A stretch of 64,000 nucleotides of DNA from NCBI RefSeq assembly GCF_945859705.1, contig NC_079137.1:76282277-76346276 (forward strand), written 5' to 3'. A program made the translations under genes and the position numbers. Position 1 is the stretch's first letter; each line of letters begins with the position of its first letter. Shown here piece by piece: positions 24,400-36,626 of the stretch. This stretch comes from Episyrphus balteatus (lineage: Eukaryota; Arthropoda; Insecta; Diptera; Syrphidae). The notes beneath the pieces are model-generated. The model worked only from the letters and a program-made list of their open reading frames with translations, was not told where the DNA came from and searched no databases.

Positions 24400-27290
24400 A
24401 AATTGTCTCCCAAAACCATTAAACACTTTGCGAACCCTATTCTAACACCCCTGTTCGTTGAGTGCATGTCCTTAATGCACCTTTCAAAAATCTTAATCCA
24501 GTGAATTTAAATTGTACAACATAAAGGGAAACACAGTCAATATACTATACATACACGAAACATTTACAAAAACAACAACAACAAAAAAAAAAATAAACAG
24601 AAATTAATTTATTTTAAAACAAAACAAAAACAACAACAACAAAAAAAGGTAAAATCTATGAAACAAGGACATATAAAAAGCCCAACATGTGCGTTCTATA
24701 GAATACGGACAGAGAGAGTGGTCCCTGATTCAGATTCTGGAGATTGTGTAAGTTGAATCTATATACGATGGATGCGCCAAAACCAACCCCTATTCGATAC
24801 GAGAATTAAATTAATTTCTGTGGGTGGCAATGTTTACACTCGTTTGGACCCCCCTCTCTCTTTTTCTCTGATGGTGATGGTTTTGGTTTTTTTTTTTGGT
24901 TGAAGGACATTCTTGGTTTTTGTTTGGTATTTTTTATCGAAGTGATGTTACATATTACATGCACCCTCTCTGTGACATTGTATACAGACGAGGCGTGGGT
25001 CACAAAAACAGCTGTTGGGATTGGAATTCTTTTTTAACCTTTAAAACGATTTTAATATACAATACATACCTACCCACCTTTTCACTTCGATATTACGATA
25101 CGGTAAAGAAGAGTAGGTATTCTGTGCGACGTATTGCGATGTAATGGGAAAGTGACATGTGACTTTTATCTCAATGCCCGTATATTTTAATTGATTTTGT
25201 CTTTTTTGTTTTGTTTTGGTTTCAGAAAAAATGTCACTAAATGTCTAGGAATTGGAGGCGGTAAGCTCTGTGGAAAAAGATTTAATCTTTCAGTTTTTTT
25301 TTTTGACTGAAGAATAAAATTTGACAGAAAAATGATCAAGGACCAAAATAATTTTCTCTAAAAAAAAAAAAAACAAACAAAAAGTATTCCCATTCTTCCC
25401 TTGAAAAACCTCTTAATCTTTTTTTCGTTTTACCTTTAGTGAAATTCAACTCAAGTCACGCGAAAAAATCACTTCATTTCTTTCCACTTTTTTGTACAAA
25501 AAAAAAAAAAATAAAATAAAATACACATTTCCGTTATTTAATGAACTTATATATCGTAGCGCCCTCTACCTTGAGCACCTTTCATTTTGCTATCCCCAAC
25601 TTCTGGGAGATGGTTTTGTGCTCATCCGTTTTTCAAAACCATGACAAATTAAATTCCAAAATCCACCAAGAATGATGAATCGCGCTCCATTATCTCCTCC
25701 ATGAAGCGTGTTTCCTTTAAACCCACCTTCCTATATAGTAAGTTCCCCAAAGCCCCTAAGCAACAAAATTGAAAATAAAACCCAAAGCTTAAGCTGTTGG
25801 CTGCTGGGCGTCTTTGCGAGAATTTAAGAGTAATTTTTTTCGTTATATGCACTTGCATTCATCCCCCCCCCCCTTTTTCCCCCTTCCACCTACTAAACTC
25901 CTTCTGCTTGGTGAATTTTCCTTGACTCGATATAAAAAAGTCCTTGTTGCTTCTACCTTTTCTGCTGATGGCTGTGATGGTGGTGCTGCTGTACTCTATT
26001 CATGCTGGTCCAAAAGAATATACAAAACTCTTCGATCTTCGTCGTCTTAGTTTAATCGTTTAGTTTTTGGGGGTGGCTCAACGCGAGAAAAGGTCCTTTT
26101 TTTTTGTTGTATAAACTAAATAGCTTTAAAACGAGAAGCGAAAAAGGACTAATCCGTCTGTCTAAATATTTTTCACAGTTAATTTGACAGCGTACACAAT
26201 ACTTCGTTTATAAATTTTTTCTCATTTTTTTTTTTCTTTTTCCTGTGTCCTTTTCGCGCGAAAAAAATTTCTTTATTTTTTTTTTTGTGAAATTTATTTT
26301 TAGCACTCTTGTTGTTCCTGGGGAAGAGACACATATACTCTGTCGTCTTTGGTCTTGAAAAAGAAAATCGTCCTTCGTCGATTATTTCCACACGATTTCT
26401 TGGTGCTTCGATATCAGAACAAAAGGGTTTTCTCCCCATTCCAAATAAAAACTATATAACTCAGAGAGATTGAAGGAAATTGTGAGAGAGAAAGAGAGAT
26501 GTAAAAAAAAGTGTTTATAAAATGTATAACAGATTGCATGTAAGAAAACGGATCAATCAATGTGTCAAATGGAGTAAAAAAAAAAAACAGCGAACCATAT
26601 AGTCGAAGCTACTTATTCAATATGGAAACTGTATCGAAGAATAATGTCAGAGTAAAAAAGAGATTTCTTAGCCAATTTGTAGTTTTTAGCTAGAAATTTT
26701 CATTGCAGTGCTATGGAAGTTGATGATGGAGGAAATTCAAGGAAAAAATAAAAGTCCTTGGATTTGATATTATTATTTTCTAGGAAAAAAATGCCATTTA
26801 GTTAAAAAGTTAACTAAACCAGTTCTTAAAAAAATTTAATATTTAATTATTTTAAGTATTTCCAGCTTAATTATTTACATTCTTATAAAAATCTTTTAAA
26901 CATTTCTGATAATGAGTTTTAAGGAATCCTTATTTACAGAAAAATTGCTATTTTTTAAGAAATCTATCGGTGCAAGGAATTTTTCGGTTCAGATTTTCTT
27001 TGCTTATTTTAAAGGTGTTTACTTAAAATTAACTCAAAGTCATTGCAAAAAAATAATTTTACGAATTTGTCTCCGATGTAACAGTATCTATCGATGAATG
27101 ATGACTATTTTCTGGCCAATTCTTTAACACTTTTATGCCCATGTAGACCTTTTGAATCGTTTATTTCATAAACAACATAAGTAAAATTTTTCCAAAAATT
27201 TTTTTTTTGAAAATTTCTCATTTATGTATAAGTTATTCATCTTCTGAAAAAAAAATGGGTATGTCTAAGCCCCCAAAATACGGAAACTGA
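24400..27290. other. Unique segment, GC-richer until about 26450
   Basis: Non-repetitive with homopolymer runs (C9 at 25862-25871). Contains a CTCF-like site at 25558. Short unrelated open frames only. From about 26500 it becomes AT-rich spacer. Confidence 0.4.
25558..25568 (-). promoter_or_regulatory. CTCF-like site (TAGAGGGCGCT on the minus strand)
   Basis: AGCGCCCTCTA on the plus strand; the reverse is the classic GAGGGCGCT core of CTCF sites. It lies 2.2 kb from the site at 23340 and in the opposite orientation. Confidence 0.35.
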
Positions 27291-27298
27291 AAGTAAAG

Positions 27299-27680
27299 GG
27301 TTCAAAATATATGGAAAGATTTCACGCGGTGGCAACATTTTTGACTGTTAAATACATGACTTTTTACCAGTTTTAAATTATTTTGGCAGCAGTCTTGACA
27401 CTCACGCCATTTTGTTATACGTCTATAAAAAGGTAAAGAATTTCTCTATGTATTAAATTCATTAAAATTGAACTCAGGGTTCAAAAGTTATTGCCAGATT
27501 TCTCGCGGTGGCAGCATTTTTAACTCTTGAATTATATGACATTTTACCTGTTTTAAATTATTTTGGCAAACATCATGACACGCAAGCTTTTAAGTGATAC
27601 ATTTATAAAAAGGTAAAGAATTACTCTATCTACTGTTATTTTATTCATTAAAATCGAAAGGAGGGTTCGAAAGCTATAGC
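27299..27680 (+). repeat. Two-copy tandem duplication, 179-186 bp units
   Basis: Units begin at GGTTCAAAA (27299), GGTTCAAAAG (27478) and, truncated, GGTTCGAAAG (27664). Shared phrases include GATTTC.CGCGGTGGCA, TTTTAAATTATTTTGGCA and TTATAAAAAGGTAAAGAATT. Substantial divergence indicates an old duplication. Confidence 0.8.
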
Positions 27681-28325
27681 TAAATAAAAACAAAAGTTTT
27701 ACCAAAAAAACTTCGTTTTGATCAGAAATGACACAAGTCCAGAGACTTTAAAGGCTTAAAAACCCGCTAAGACCTAAAAAAAGTTTTTATTTTAAAGGTT
27801 TCTAAATGCATCTTAGGCTAGATTATAACTCAGCATACTCTAAATTTGAAGTATGGTGGAATTTTAAGTAAAAAACAGTTTTTTGTTGTTCCTAAAAAGT
27901 TTATGCTCATGGATTTACATATATGTCATTTCTGAAATAAATGATTTTTTTGTGGTACAAGCCATCAATAAAACATTTCTAGTAAATTTCTCCACTGAAA
28001 GAATTTGCACTTGGAATACTTCGCTACCATCAAGATATCTTAATAAGGTCGATAATCTACGATTTTCTAAAAATAACACTAGTTTACTTTTTTTAACAAA
28101 AATTTTTTGGAAACTAAGTGCCGTTATACTTTTCGTATAGATTTGAGCCCAGAAAACTCGAACATCTTATCTAAAAAAAATATTTATGCATAGGTTCTCG
28201 AGAAATGATTTTTCAAAGTTTTTTGTTGTTGTTTTTTCCAGCCTACTTAGTATTCGGGCTATATCTTGAGTATTAAACTATTAAACGACTAATCTGAACA
28301 GGAAAGCTGGCGACTGAAAGCTGAG
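27680..28325. other. AT-rich spacer
   Basis: No gene or repeat recognised. It abuts the 3' end of the retrotransposon relic. Confidence 0.45.
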
Positions 28326-29545
28326 TAGGTTAGGTTAGGTTAAATGGGCTGACAGTTGATCTTGTTACCGTCACACTTAGATCAATGTAGATCCCTTGTG
28401 ATACCCTGAAGTATTGTAACTTCATGAAAAAGTGATAACCTATGAATGCTATGGTTGTTTGAGCCATTTGGAGGACTTTATAAAGTTCAGTAGGCTATTG
28501 CCTGAAAGTTCCGAAAGTTCTTCTAATTCATTAAAGAAGTAGTTTCCTAAGAATTTTTTCCTAGTGCGACAGAGTGCTGGGCAGTGACAGAGGAAGTGAA
28601 CAGAGGTGCGTTCTTTTTCTAACAATAGTCAACGATCGTTGTTATGTCAAAAATTATTGTTGAAGTGTCATTGTTAGAAATCGTTGGATTTTTTACAAAT
28701 CATTTAGGAACGATTTATTGTTAGAGATTGTTAGACTGTCAAACCACCAGCTACATTTCTTTTGAGAATACTTTTATTTCCATTATTATAACAAAAAATT
28801 TTGTTTTTTATTCAAAATAAATTATCTTTCATCAAAAAATTACAAAACTTTCTTTTTATTTTCATTTTATCCGCTTATTTCCAAAAGAAAAAAATATTTG
28901 AGTTTGTTTTGTAAACAAAACATATACTTTGACGCATCAACAATCTCATGAGGGTTCAACTCACATCATGGAGGTGAGTTGGAAATAGTTACGATTTGTA
29001 ACTATTTGACACTTCAAAACGAGTTTAGGAACGATGTTCATCTGTCAAATAGTTACAAATCGTAACTATTTTGTAGTTTAGGAACGACAAAAGTTAACGA
29101 TAGTTAACAATAGTTAACTATTGTTAGAAAAAGAACGCACCTCAGTGTTTTCCTGTTCGTCCTCATTGCCGCAGCCTCTGCATAGATCATCCGTACTAAG
29201 CCCCATTTTCTTTTTGTGGTATCCTAGTAGGTTATGTCCCGTTAAGACGCCTATTAGGGATCTTAAGGAAGGTTTACTAAGTAGTAAGATCTTATTTGAT
29301 TTTTTCTCGTTGAAGTTCGGCCATAGTTTCCTGGTGTGACCGCAGGTTTCTAGGAGGTTCCATCTTTCATTTATTTTTTGTGAAATATTGTTGACAATAT
29401 TTCGTTTTATTTCACATTGTGGGATTCTGATGTTATGGTCTATGAGAGAGGGATCAAGAACTGAGCCCTCCCTTGCAAGCTCATCCGCTTTTTCGTTGCC
29501 GAACACATCACTAAGCTTTGACTTGATTAAGGTGGCAGAAAGCTG
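28326..29545 (-). pseudogene. 5'-truncated Jockey-type non-LTR retrotransposon: end of the RNase H / C-terminal region
   Basis: On the minus strand the frame carries GNEKADELAREGS, a hallmark of the RNase H domain that removes the RNA strand during target-primed reverse transcription. It continues with LTGHNLLGYHKKKMGLS, a CRGCGNEDE cysteine segment and, beyond an inserted element, HFLCHCPAL, ending at a TAG (28449-28451). This Cys-Cys...His-Cys order is typical of the C-terminus of Jockey-clade ORF2 proteins in flies. The catalytic part of RNase H, the reverse transcriptase and the endonuclease are missing: similarity stops near 29545, as expected for 5' truncation. A 3' tail of about 105 bp ends in repeated TAGGTT (28326-28343). 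The reading frame is split by a 539-bp MITE (28604-29142) but otherwise has no visible stop, so the copy is fairly young. Not a host gene. Confidence 0.85.
28604..29142. mobile_element. 539-bp MITE inserted in the RNase H relic, 3-bp CAG duplication
   Basis: TIRs of at least 26 bp start AGGTGCGTTCTTTTTCTAAC at each end. CAG flanks both sides (28601-28603, 29143-29145). Removing the element and one CAG rejoins the retrotransposon frame exactly, which fixes the ends. Inside are further inverted words: TAGTTACGATTTGTAACTAT with its mirror copy near 29045-29070, and AACGATnGTT variants. No coding capacity. A 3-bp duplication is compatible with several cut-and-paste superfamilies; I cannot assign one. 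Confidence 0.9.
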
Positions 29546-30215
29546 AGTAAATAAGCAACAAACGCTAAAACAACTTTTTTGGGTCACTCTAGATGTTTAA
29601 AATGTTTTAATACATTGCGAAACATTTAAAAAAAAACGAGCTTTTAAAGAAAATTTCTGCAAAAAAAAAAAATCAAAATCTTTCAAATCCTCATAGTTAT
29701 AAATTTTTTGTGTATAGTACACTTTCTGGCAAAGATAAAAAGATAATTTTCTTCAAAATCTATCAATGAATTATAAAAATATGACCATTTTTGTAACGAT
29801 CAGTATTTTCGACTATTTCTGTTATTTTTTAAGTTTTTGTCTATAACTTGAAAAGCAAGCCGAATTTGAAAATTTGTATTAAGTAATTTTTTGTAGATTA
29901 TAAAATTTTCTATCGATGCGTATTCTTTAAAAAATAAAATAAAATTGAAAAATTGTAAAAAAAAAACTTAAGAAAAACTATTCATAAAAAAGAAAAAAAC
30001 GAAATTTTTTATGTTTTTTTACTAAATAGTCTATTTTTATCATTTGACCATTTATAGATATTAAACATGTAAAGGAAAAATGAAGAATCTTTCAACATAA
30101 TGGTCACAAAAATTGAATACGGCTTAAATTGGATAGAATATGGGCTTTCAAAATCTACTGTTTTTGGTCTTTTTGAACCAATTTTCTTCAACACATTTCT
30201 ATAACAGGTACCCTA
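29546..30215. other. AT-rich spacer
   Basis: Low-complexity A/T sequence with no recognised gene or bounded repeat. Confidence 0.45.
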
Positions 30216-30311
30216 AGGTCCATTTTCTTCACTCGGAGTTGAACAAAACTTGAGAATTTTTATATTAAAAATTCTCAAGTTATGTTCAACTTCGAGTGAA
30301 GAAAATGGACC
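30216..30311. repeat. Near-perfect hairpin, 47-bp arms, 2-3-nt loop
   Basis: AGGTCCATTTTCTTCACTCG... (from 30216) pairs with the mirror copy ending at 30311. Only two mismatches occur in 47 pairs, with a loop of about TAT. It could be a tiny foldback element or a source of a hairpin RNA; nothing else marks its ends. Confidence 0.85.
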
Positions 30312-33000
30312 TAAGTATTCTATTTCAATAGTAGGACCTTACTAGCGACAGTTAATGTGAAAATGTTTTGAATCATTGAGTCTTCTGTCATGACTATTAT
30401 ATACTGAGTTAAAAACCAAGTTTCCAGTCCAGACTTTCAATATTAAGTAGGTACTCGAAAGAAAAATACTATACAATGAAACAAAATCATAGAAATTCCA
30501 CATTTCCGCAAGGCAGATCAAAAACCAAACCAATCTTAAAAATAGACCCAATTAGTCATATCTACTTTCCTCTATAAGTAATTTTGTTTTGTTCTTCCTC
30601 AACCAACAATCAGGATCTCTTGTTGTTTTTAACTACCTTCCAGCTGCAAGATACCTGATAACAAACCAAACCAAGCCAAAAACCTTATGAACTAAGCAAA
30701 AATATTCCCTTTCTTCCTGGAGGTAAAGTTGCCACCCAGAAGTAGCATTGCAATTAACCTATAATTGTACGACACGACATTCCCTAGGACCTTTAACTAA
30801 ATATAAGCTTTGAAGGCAAAATTACAAAAAAAGAAGAAACTGTTTTTGCAACTAACCACAACACACCCATTGCCTAACTCTATATACTTTACTTACGTGC
30901 AACAGAATCAAATTTAAAATGAGATAATCACAAGATTGTGCAACACGAAAAAAAACCACAAGAAGCAAGACACCGAGTAGTTAGTAGAGTTACCTTTTCT
31001 CTAGAATAAGCATTTCCAAGCACGCATCCTTGAATGCGAACTTTAATTACACACCCAAAAACAGTGTCGTCTCTCAGTTTTTCCCCCTCTCTTCCCGTCC
31101 ATCTAATGGGAATTAGTTTTTCTTACCCAAAATTACTTCTTGTATTAGAAGAATGAAGAAGGAAGAGGGTGAATTTTTGCCCAAAAGGTAAAAGAAGAAA
31201 ATTCAGCTTCTTCTATCTTCCACTAATTGCCGATTCAAACCTCCAAGAAGCTAGCTATACTCTTTTCATTTCAACTCCCTAGAGGTTATAAAATAACTTC
31301 TATCCACCATCATTGTGGTGTAGAAATTTATTTCTTCCAAAACTGTGATTCAATTTTCCTTGGAAACTTACGTCATAGTCCGACTCCCTATAGCCATAGC
31401 ATGTCTTCATAATTGCAGATAAAGGCAACCAACAAAACCGGGACCCCAATTGTCAGAAAAGACGACGACGGACATGGTAGAAATGTTGTAATGGGGGTAA
31501 AGTAGCCGACGAGCCACATCACGGCGAGTAACGAGTGCCGCATTTTAAATTAGCTTCCACAAATGAGTTCGGCCCAGGTCCATAAAAAGATTGCAATCGT
31601 TCCGTCCGTCGACGACTAGACGGGGATAGACGGGGCAAGTAATGGCGTTTATGAGTTGGGGTTCCTGCTCGGAACAAGATAAGAAAAATATATACCCCAT
31701 CCCCCTCTGATGTCTGTTAGAGTGTTGGAACCCCCCTCATCAAAAAATCTGACCAAGGGCGAGATCTTGACATATCCTATTACTTATTTCCACGGAGAAG
31801 GGGGTGATTTGTTGATTTTTATTACACCTAACCAGAATGTCGAAAGGCATGTTCTACAAGCCTTAAAATGGGGTCGAACAAAATAAATACGTTTCCGGTT
31901 GCAATAGCAATGAATGTGGTGTATAGCAGTGTGATGCGGTGTAGAGCTCAATCCCATTCCAACCATCACCCTTGTCAATTATTTATCCTCACATTGAATT
32001 GCAGAGCAGATATACATTTTTATGTCCTTTGGGGGTATAAAAATGTATAAAAATGGGAAACAAGGCTTGTGGAACTTATCGCACTTGCAATTTCCTGTTT
32101 CGAAACACAGATATGTTTTTTTTTTTTTTTAATATAGAAAAAAAATTGTATCTCTTCGAAAAAGAAGACATTGAAAATGAGGGGGGGTAGTGTTTTCAAT
32201 AAATCAACATTCAACCCCGTCCCCGATCATCTAATGTCAATTCACCGACACTCCTTCGTCCTTTATATTGATTCCATTTGATATGCTTGGAGGAGGAAAA
32301 ACGAACTTTGGGGGCCCCCTTTTTGCCTTTTTGCTCACATTAGAGTCTCGAAAATTGATGAGATCAAGAGATGGATTGAAGATGGAAGATGCTGCTGACT
32401 CCTTGGGATATGTTTGGAAGAGCAATACGATGATGCCTTGTTGCATTGTCCTACTAGCATAATAGATTCGTCCTGTGAATCATCGCCATCTATAAGGCAG
32501 AGAGCAGCAGGATTCGGATGGCAACAAGATGAAGATATTCCATTCTGCCGGCTGTTAGTTGATGATTTTGAAAAAAAAAACCTGAAGACGAATCGGATGT
32601 CGTTTGATTATTTTTCCTCTGAACATATCCTTTAAAGGAGTCAAAAGATAAAGGATGCGAAAAGAAAGCTACTGTGGAATTGGATGTAGGATATAAGAAA
32701 ATTGAAAGATAAATGTTGCACAGTGGAAAAATGAATGCATTGTTGAAAGAAAAATAAAGAAAAGAATGGAGGGTTTTCAATTTTTACACCAAGGATAACC
32801 TCTGTGAACATGGAGGAAATTTTTGGGAAAAAGGATTGTAAAAATCAGACAAACACAACAAATACCTAATGTGAATGAATTTATGAATTCGAATGAATCA
32901 CGAGGAGAGGATCAAAAATTCGTTACAAGAGGTCTTGGATTTTCTCGGGGGATTGGATTCTACAAATTGGAAAAATGTTTTTTGTGTCGGAGGGCTCATT
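30312..33000. other. Unique GC-richer segment
   Basis: Non-repetitive, with many short open frames on both strands and no recognised motif. TTCGTCCTTT (32255-32264) is a reverse AAAGGACGAA. The segment from 32260 to 32640 is open in several frames but shows no protein family I know. Confidence 0.4.
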
Positions 33001-34159
33001 GGAGATTTGTGGATCGTAACTTTTTCTGATCAAAATCTGATTGTTCAGATCATGATTGAATTCTGGTCTTAATCTTGTAATGGCTTTTTATATAATAAAG
33101 AAATTAATACGTTCCACAACAGGTGACTGGTGATATGACATGTGTGCATCGTAGAAAATATATTTTATATTTTTGAATGAAATAACAACTATGGTAAAGT
33201 TGTTAATATGATCCCTTTACTTACATATGCCTCCTGCAGGTACATAATAAAAAAAAAAAATACGTTCCACAATATATTTGATGGATGTGGAACATGATTT
33301 TAAAGTTTATATGAGACAAATCTGCAACTTTATACAAAACTTTACTTTGACCTTAATTCGAATTGAAATAAATACATTCCACAACTATTTCTTGGGTTGT
33401 GCTTTTTTTATATATACATAAATATACATAAGTTAAATGGAGCTTCAATATAATTTTGTTTAAGATTTATGTTGAAAAAAAGAATACATCCCACAGGTTT
33501 TTTTTTTTTTTTTTGATAATATGAGTGTTGATCGTAAATCTTTTTATACCCAAATTTGTTTCTGAATGCTTTTTTGAATACGTTCCACAAACAGAAATGA
33601 ATCTGGAAGTAGGTAAATTTAAATTCTGTTTTTACTTTTGATAGATATGTGGATCGTTATGTTGTTAATTTGAACTCGTAATGTACACGTCTTGTGGAGA
33701 AGAAATCTGATAGGTTCCACAAACTTTTCCTGGTGATATGTTTGTAGATCGTAGAATAGAAATGGACCAGAAATTTTTAAGTTTTGTCTCTACCGCCCGT
33801 GAATGAAAATAAAAACTGAATACATTCCACAGTGAATATGAGGAATGTGGATTCCAATTTTGTTTCTTTTAAATGGTGGAAAAATATGGAATACGATCCA
33901 CAATATTGTTTGGTGATAGTTGTGTGGCTGTGGACAATCCAAAATTGTGTTGAAATTCTATTTTAAAGCTAAAATTTTCTTTTTTAGAGCTATAATGAAT
34001 ACGTTCCACAAACCTTGTATAATTGAACAATATTAAAATCGTGTGGACTGTAGTTATTTTCAGTTTTAGCTAATCGTTTATCTGAAATGGATCTTAAGCT
34101 TTATTTTGTAGCTTAGTTGTGCCTTCCCTCGAATTAAACTGCATACGTTCCACAACTGT

Positions 34160-35250
34160 GCAAATCAAATTCACCTTTTGAAAATCAAATTCATCTCCTC
34201 ACAGGTCCTAAGTTCAATATTCGTATTTCAGCAAATAAAATTGACGAAAAATTTTTATAAACTCCTTTGGCGGAAGTTTTTATTGGAGACTTTTTGTAAT
34301 AGGTAGGTATAGAGGGAAAAAGATAACCCACCGAAATAGGCACTTGAGTAAATTAAATGAAAATTGTTTAATTTCTGAAATGAATGTAATTGAATTAATG
34401 GCGTCCTCTTTGTGAAAAGAACCCCTAGAACATGGGCTTAGTGTGAATGGTGGGTTTGGCTGTTGCCGCGTCGCTATTGCTGTTCTGTCATCATATCCTG
34501 ACGGAGGCGGTGGTGGTGATAGCAAATGGCAGTGTGTAAATGCCTGATATTAAATGTATCCTAGGCATCCAACTGTGCGGCAGCGGAAACAAAAGGCATC
34601 ACAGGCGGCGGCGGTGGGAGACTCTCAATGGTTTTGTGTTGTGCGGTTAATGCGTACCATATACTTCGTTTTTGGTCGTCGTTGTTGTTGGTTCATGTTT
34701 TCTCTGATAACTGTGTTGGTTGATGGCGCGGGATGATATTTTGTTTTTTCTTGTCATGCAATCCGCTATTAAAGAAATTCGCTTTGATACTTTCTCACTC
34801 TCTTCACAGAGACGACTATTGTGTGTTTTTGGCATATTCTCATGAATTAAATTGGGAAACATGCAAACAAAACGAGTAAAGTATCAAATCGATTAAATTT
34901 CAGGCCTCTCTTTTGTGAAGGGAGCAAGTATTTTGTTGCAGTTTATATTTGAAAATAGAATAGCTTCTCTATTTGGAGGTCGGGGAGTGTTGATGATGTT
35001 GATATATTATATGGACAAAATACTTGAGGTTTAATTTTAACTTTAAATTGTTTGGAGAAATCATGTAAATGGCCGCAGAAGTGTTGTAGACAGCAAAAGA
35101 GGGTTTTTTGAGGGGATGATTTAATTGAATTTTTTTTTAAACTGACACTTAGTGGAATTGGAAAGAAAGACTGGAAGCAAGAGGAAGCTTATCTTTTGTT
35201 GAATTCTAGACAAAGGGAAATTTAATACAAACCATCCAAATTAAAGAAAA
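34160..35250. other. Unique GC-richer island interrupting the motif array
   Basis: Contains short CGG/GGT and GTT runs and none of the TTCCACA motifs found on both sides. It may be the original sequence between two motif clusters or a later insertion; no ends are recognisable. Confidence 0.4.
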
Positions 35251-35302
35251 AAGAACTCGTTCCATATAATATGAAATTAATCTTTTGAATTTGAAACCTA
35301 GA

Positions 35303-35473
35303 ACTCAATACATTCCACAACATGAAAATCTTGGTTCAATAAATGTAAGCTTAAAATGTAAACTGTGGAATGTAGGGCCAAAACTCAATATTCATATAAA
35401 ATGAATACATTCCACAACATGTAAATCCTGGACCAAGGAATTTAAGCTTAAAATGCAAGTTGTGGAATGTAGG
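35303..35473 (+). repeat. 97-bp direct duplication inside the motif array
   Basis: Two adjacent units share AATACATTCCACAACATG, then TTTAAGCTTAAAATG-like sequence, then TGTGGAATGTAGG. Each has inverted motif ends around a loop of about 42 bp. This is the only place in the array where a whole unit, not just the motif, is duplicated. Confidence 0.75.
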
Positions 35474-36610
35474 TCTCCCAACAATGAAATCAAATTTTGG
35501 GTTATCAAATACGTTCCACACTTTTTGACAAAAAATTTAACATTATACATATAAGAATTTGATTTGAAAAATCAATGTGGTTTAGGTTATTTTTCATAGA
35601 TTTTAGTCTAAATTTCATAGAGTGACAACTGACAACATAGTTTTTGTCAATTTAACTCTTGAACTCAAGAATGACAAGCATAAAATTACACGAATCATTA
35701 AATCAAATTCTTAAATTCAAGCCTGATTCTTGCTCAGAAAAAGGAGAAAATCAAATACGTTCCACAAATAAAACAAATACTTTCTATAGTTTGTTCGTTT
35801 GTTAGCAAGGCCATCCACATTATTTTACGGGGTTGTAAGATCAATTTCAGGTTATAAGATGTAAACTTTATACTTTCCACACCATTTTGACAATTATTTT
35901 TAGGTTTAAATAGATAATAAATGAAATATGAATGGATTCCACAAAGTTTTTAGATTGTTAAGCACATTAAATTGAATGAAATAACAGATAAATGCCATCC
36001 ACAATCATTTCACACTATCTTACCAATAGAAGTCTTGTGTTCTTTAAGCTTCGAAGTATCTGAAAAAAAAAACATTAAATGGCAATAGCATGCGTTCCAC
36101 AATCATAAGTTTGATTAAAGTTGTGAAAGTAAGTAAGATATTGATGTCAGTATAAGTTTTATGATTCGGAAAGGGTGTGTGAGAATAATAAGAGTTTTAC
36201 AAAAATGTGCAAAATATTGTGGAACGTATTAAATTTTTTATCAACGTTTACCTTTCGTTGCAAGAAAAAATTAATACTTACCACAAATTTAAACTTTTTG
36301 CATTATTACAGTCAGCAAGAATTTAAAAAATCAAGCTATGATCCACACTTGGCTAAAACAAAGAAGAAAGATTGTGGAACATAATAAATTTTTCATTTAA
36401 CAAAAAGTATGTTAGGAAGTTAAAACAGAATTTCAGCTATATTATTCATACCGATCAATATTAAGGAAAAGAAACTTACAATCCACATTTTGCTAAAAAA
36501 TAAAATAAATGTGGAATGTATCCGCCAGAATGATATCAGTACTATTTTAACTTTCCTATATCTCATTCTCATATATTCGTTGTAGAAAACACACTTTTGG
36601 GGTAATCAAG

Positions 36611-36626
36611 GGGCACGGTAGTGCCC
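36611..36626 (-). other. 3' terminal hairpin of Helentron-like element copy 2
   Basis: GGGCAC-GGTA-GTGCCC, the exact reverse complement of the copy 1 hairpin, six bases from the shared end ATCAAGG. Confidence 0.7.

Larger units (their letters stand above)
33008..36522. repeat. Array of dispersed, often inverted, TACGTTCCACAA motifs
   Basis: At least 25 variants of GAATACGTTCCACAA or its complement lie in 3.4 kb. Plus-orientation starts are 33107, 33260, 33371, 33482, 33576, 33709, 33818, 33888, 33997, 34141, 35307, 35403, 35508, 35754, 35869, 35930, 35991, 36088, 36271, 36336 and 36474. Reverse forms (TGTGGAACGTA, TGTGGATCGTA, TGTGGAATGTA) are near 33008, 33138, 33286, 33532, 33648, 33740, 33847, 34042, 35365, 35460, 36219, 36372 and 36508. 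Many form plus/reverse pairs 15-55 bp apart, so each unit could fold as a hairpin. The DNA between motifs is mostly unrelated, so this is not a simple satellite. A gap without motifs spans about 34160-35250. Function unknown. Confidence 0.75.

Noticed and set aside
23982..24467. 161-codon His/Asn/Thr-rich frame
   Set aside because: Reverse translation of a GT-rich simple repeat.
28326..28343. TTAGG telomere-type repeat (TAGGTTAGGTTAGGTTAA)
   Set aside because: Only about three units at the 3' end of a retrotransposon relic; best explained as its tail, not a telomere.
33008..36522. CRISPR-like array
   Set aside because: Motif is short, variable, present in both orientations and irregularly spaced, with no fixed spacer length and a eukaryotic context.
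33008..36522. Cluster of Su(H) sites
   Set aside because: TGTGGAACG lacks the GTGGGAA core of Su(H) sites.
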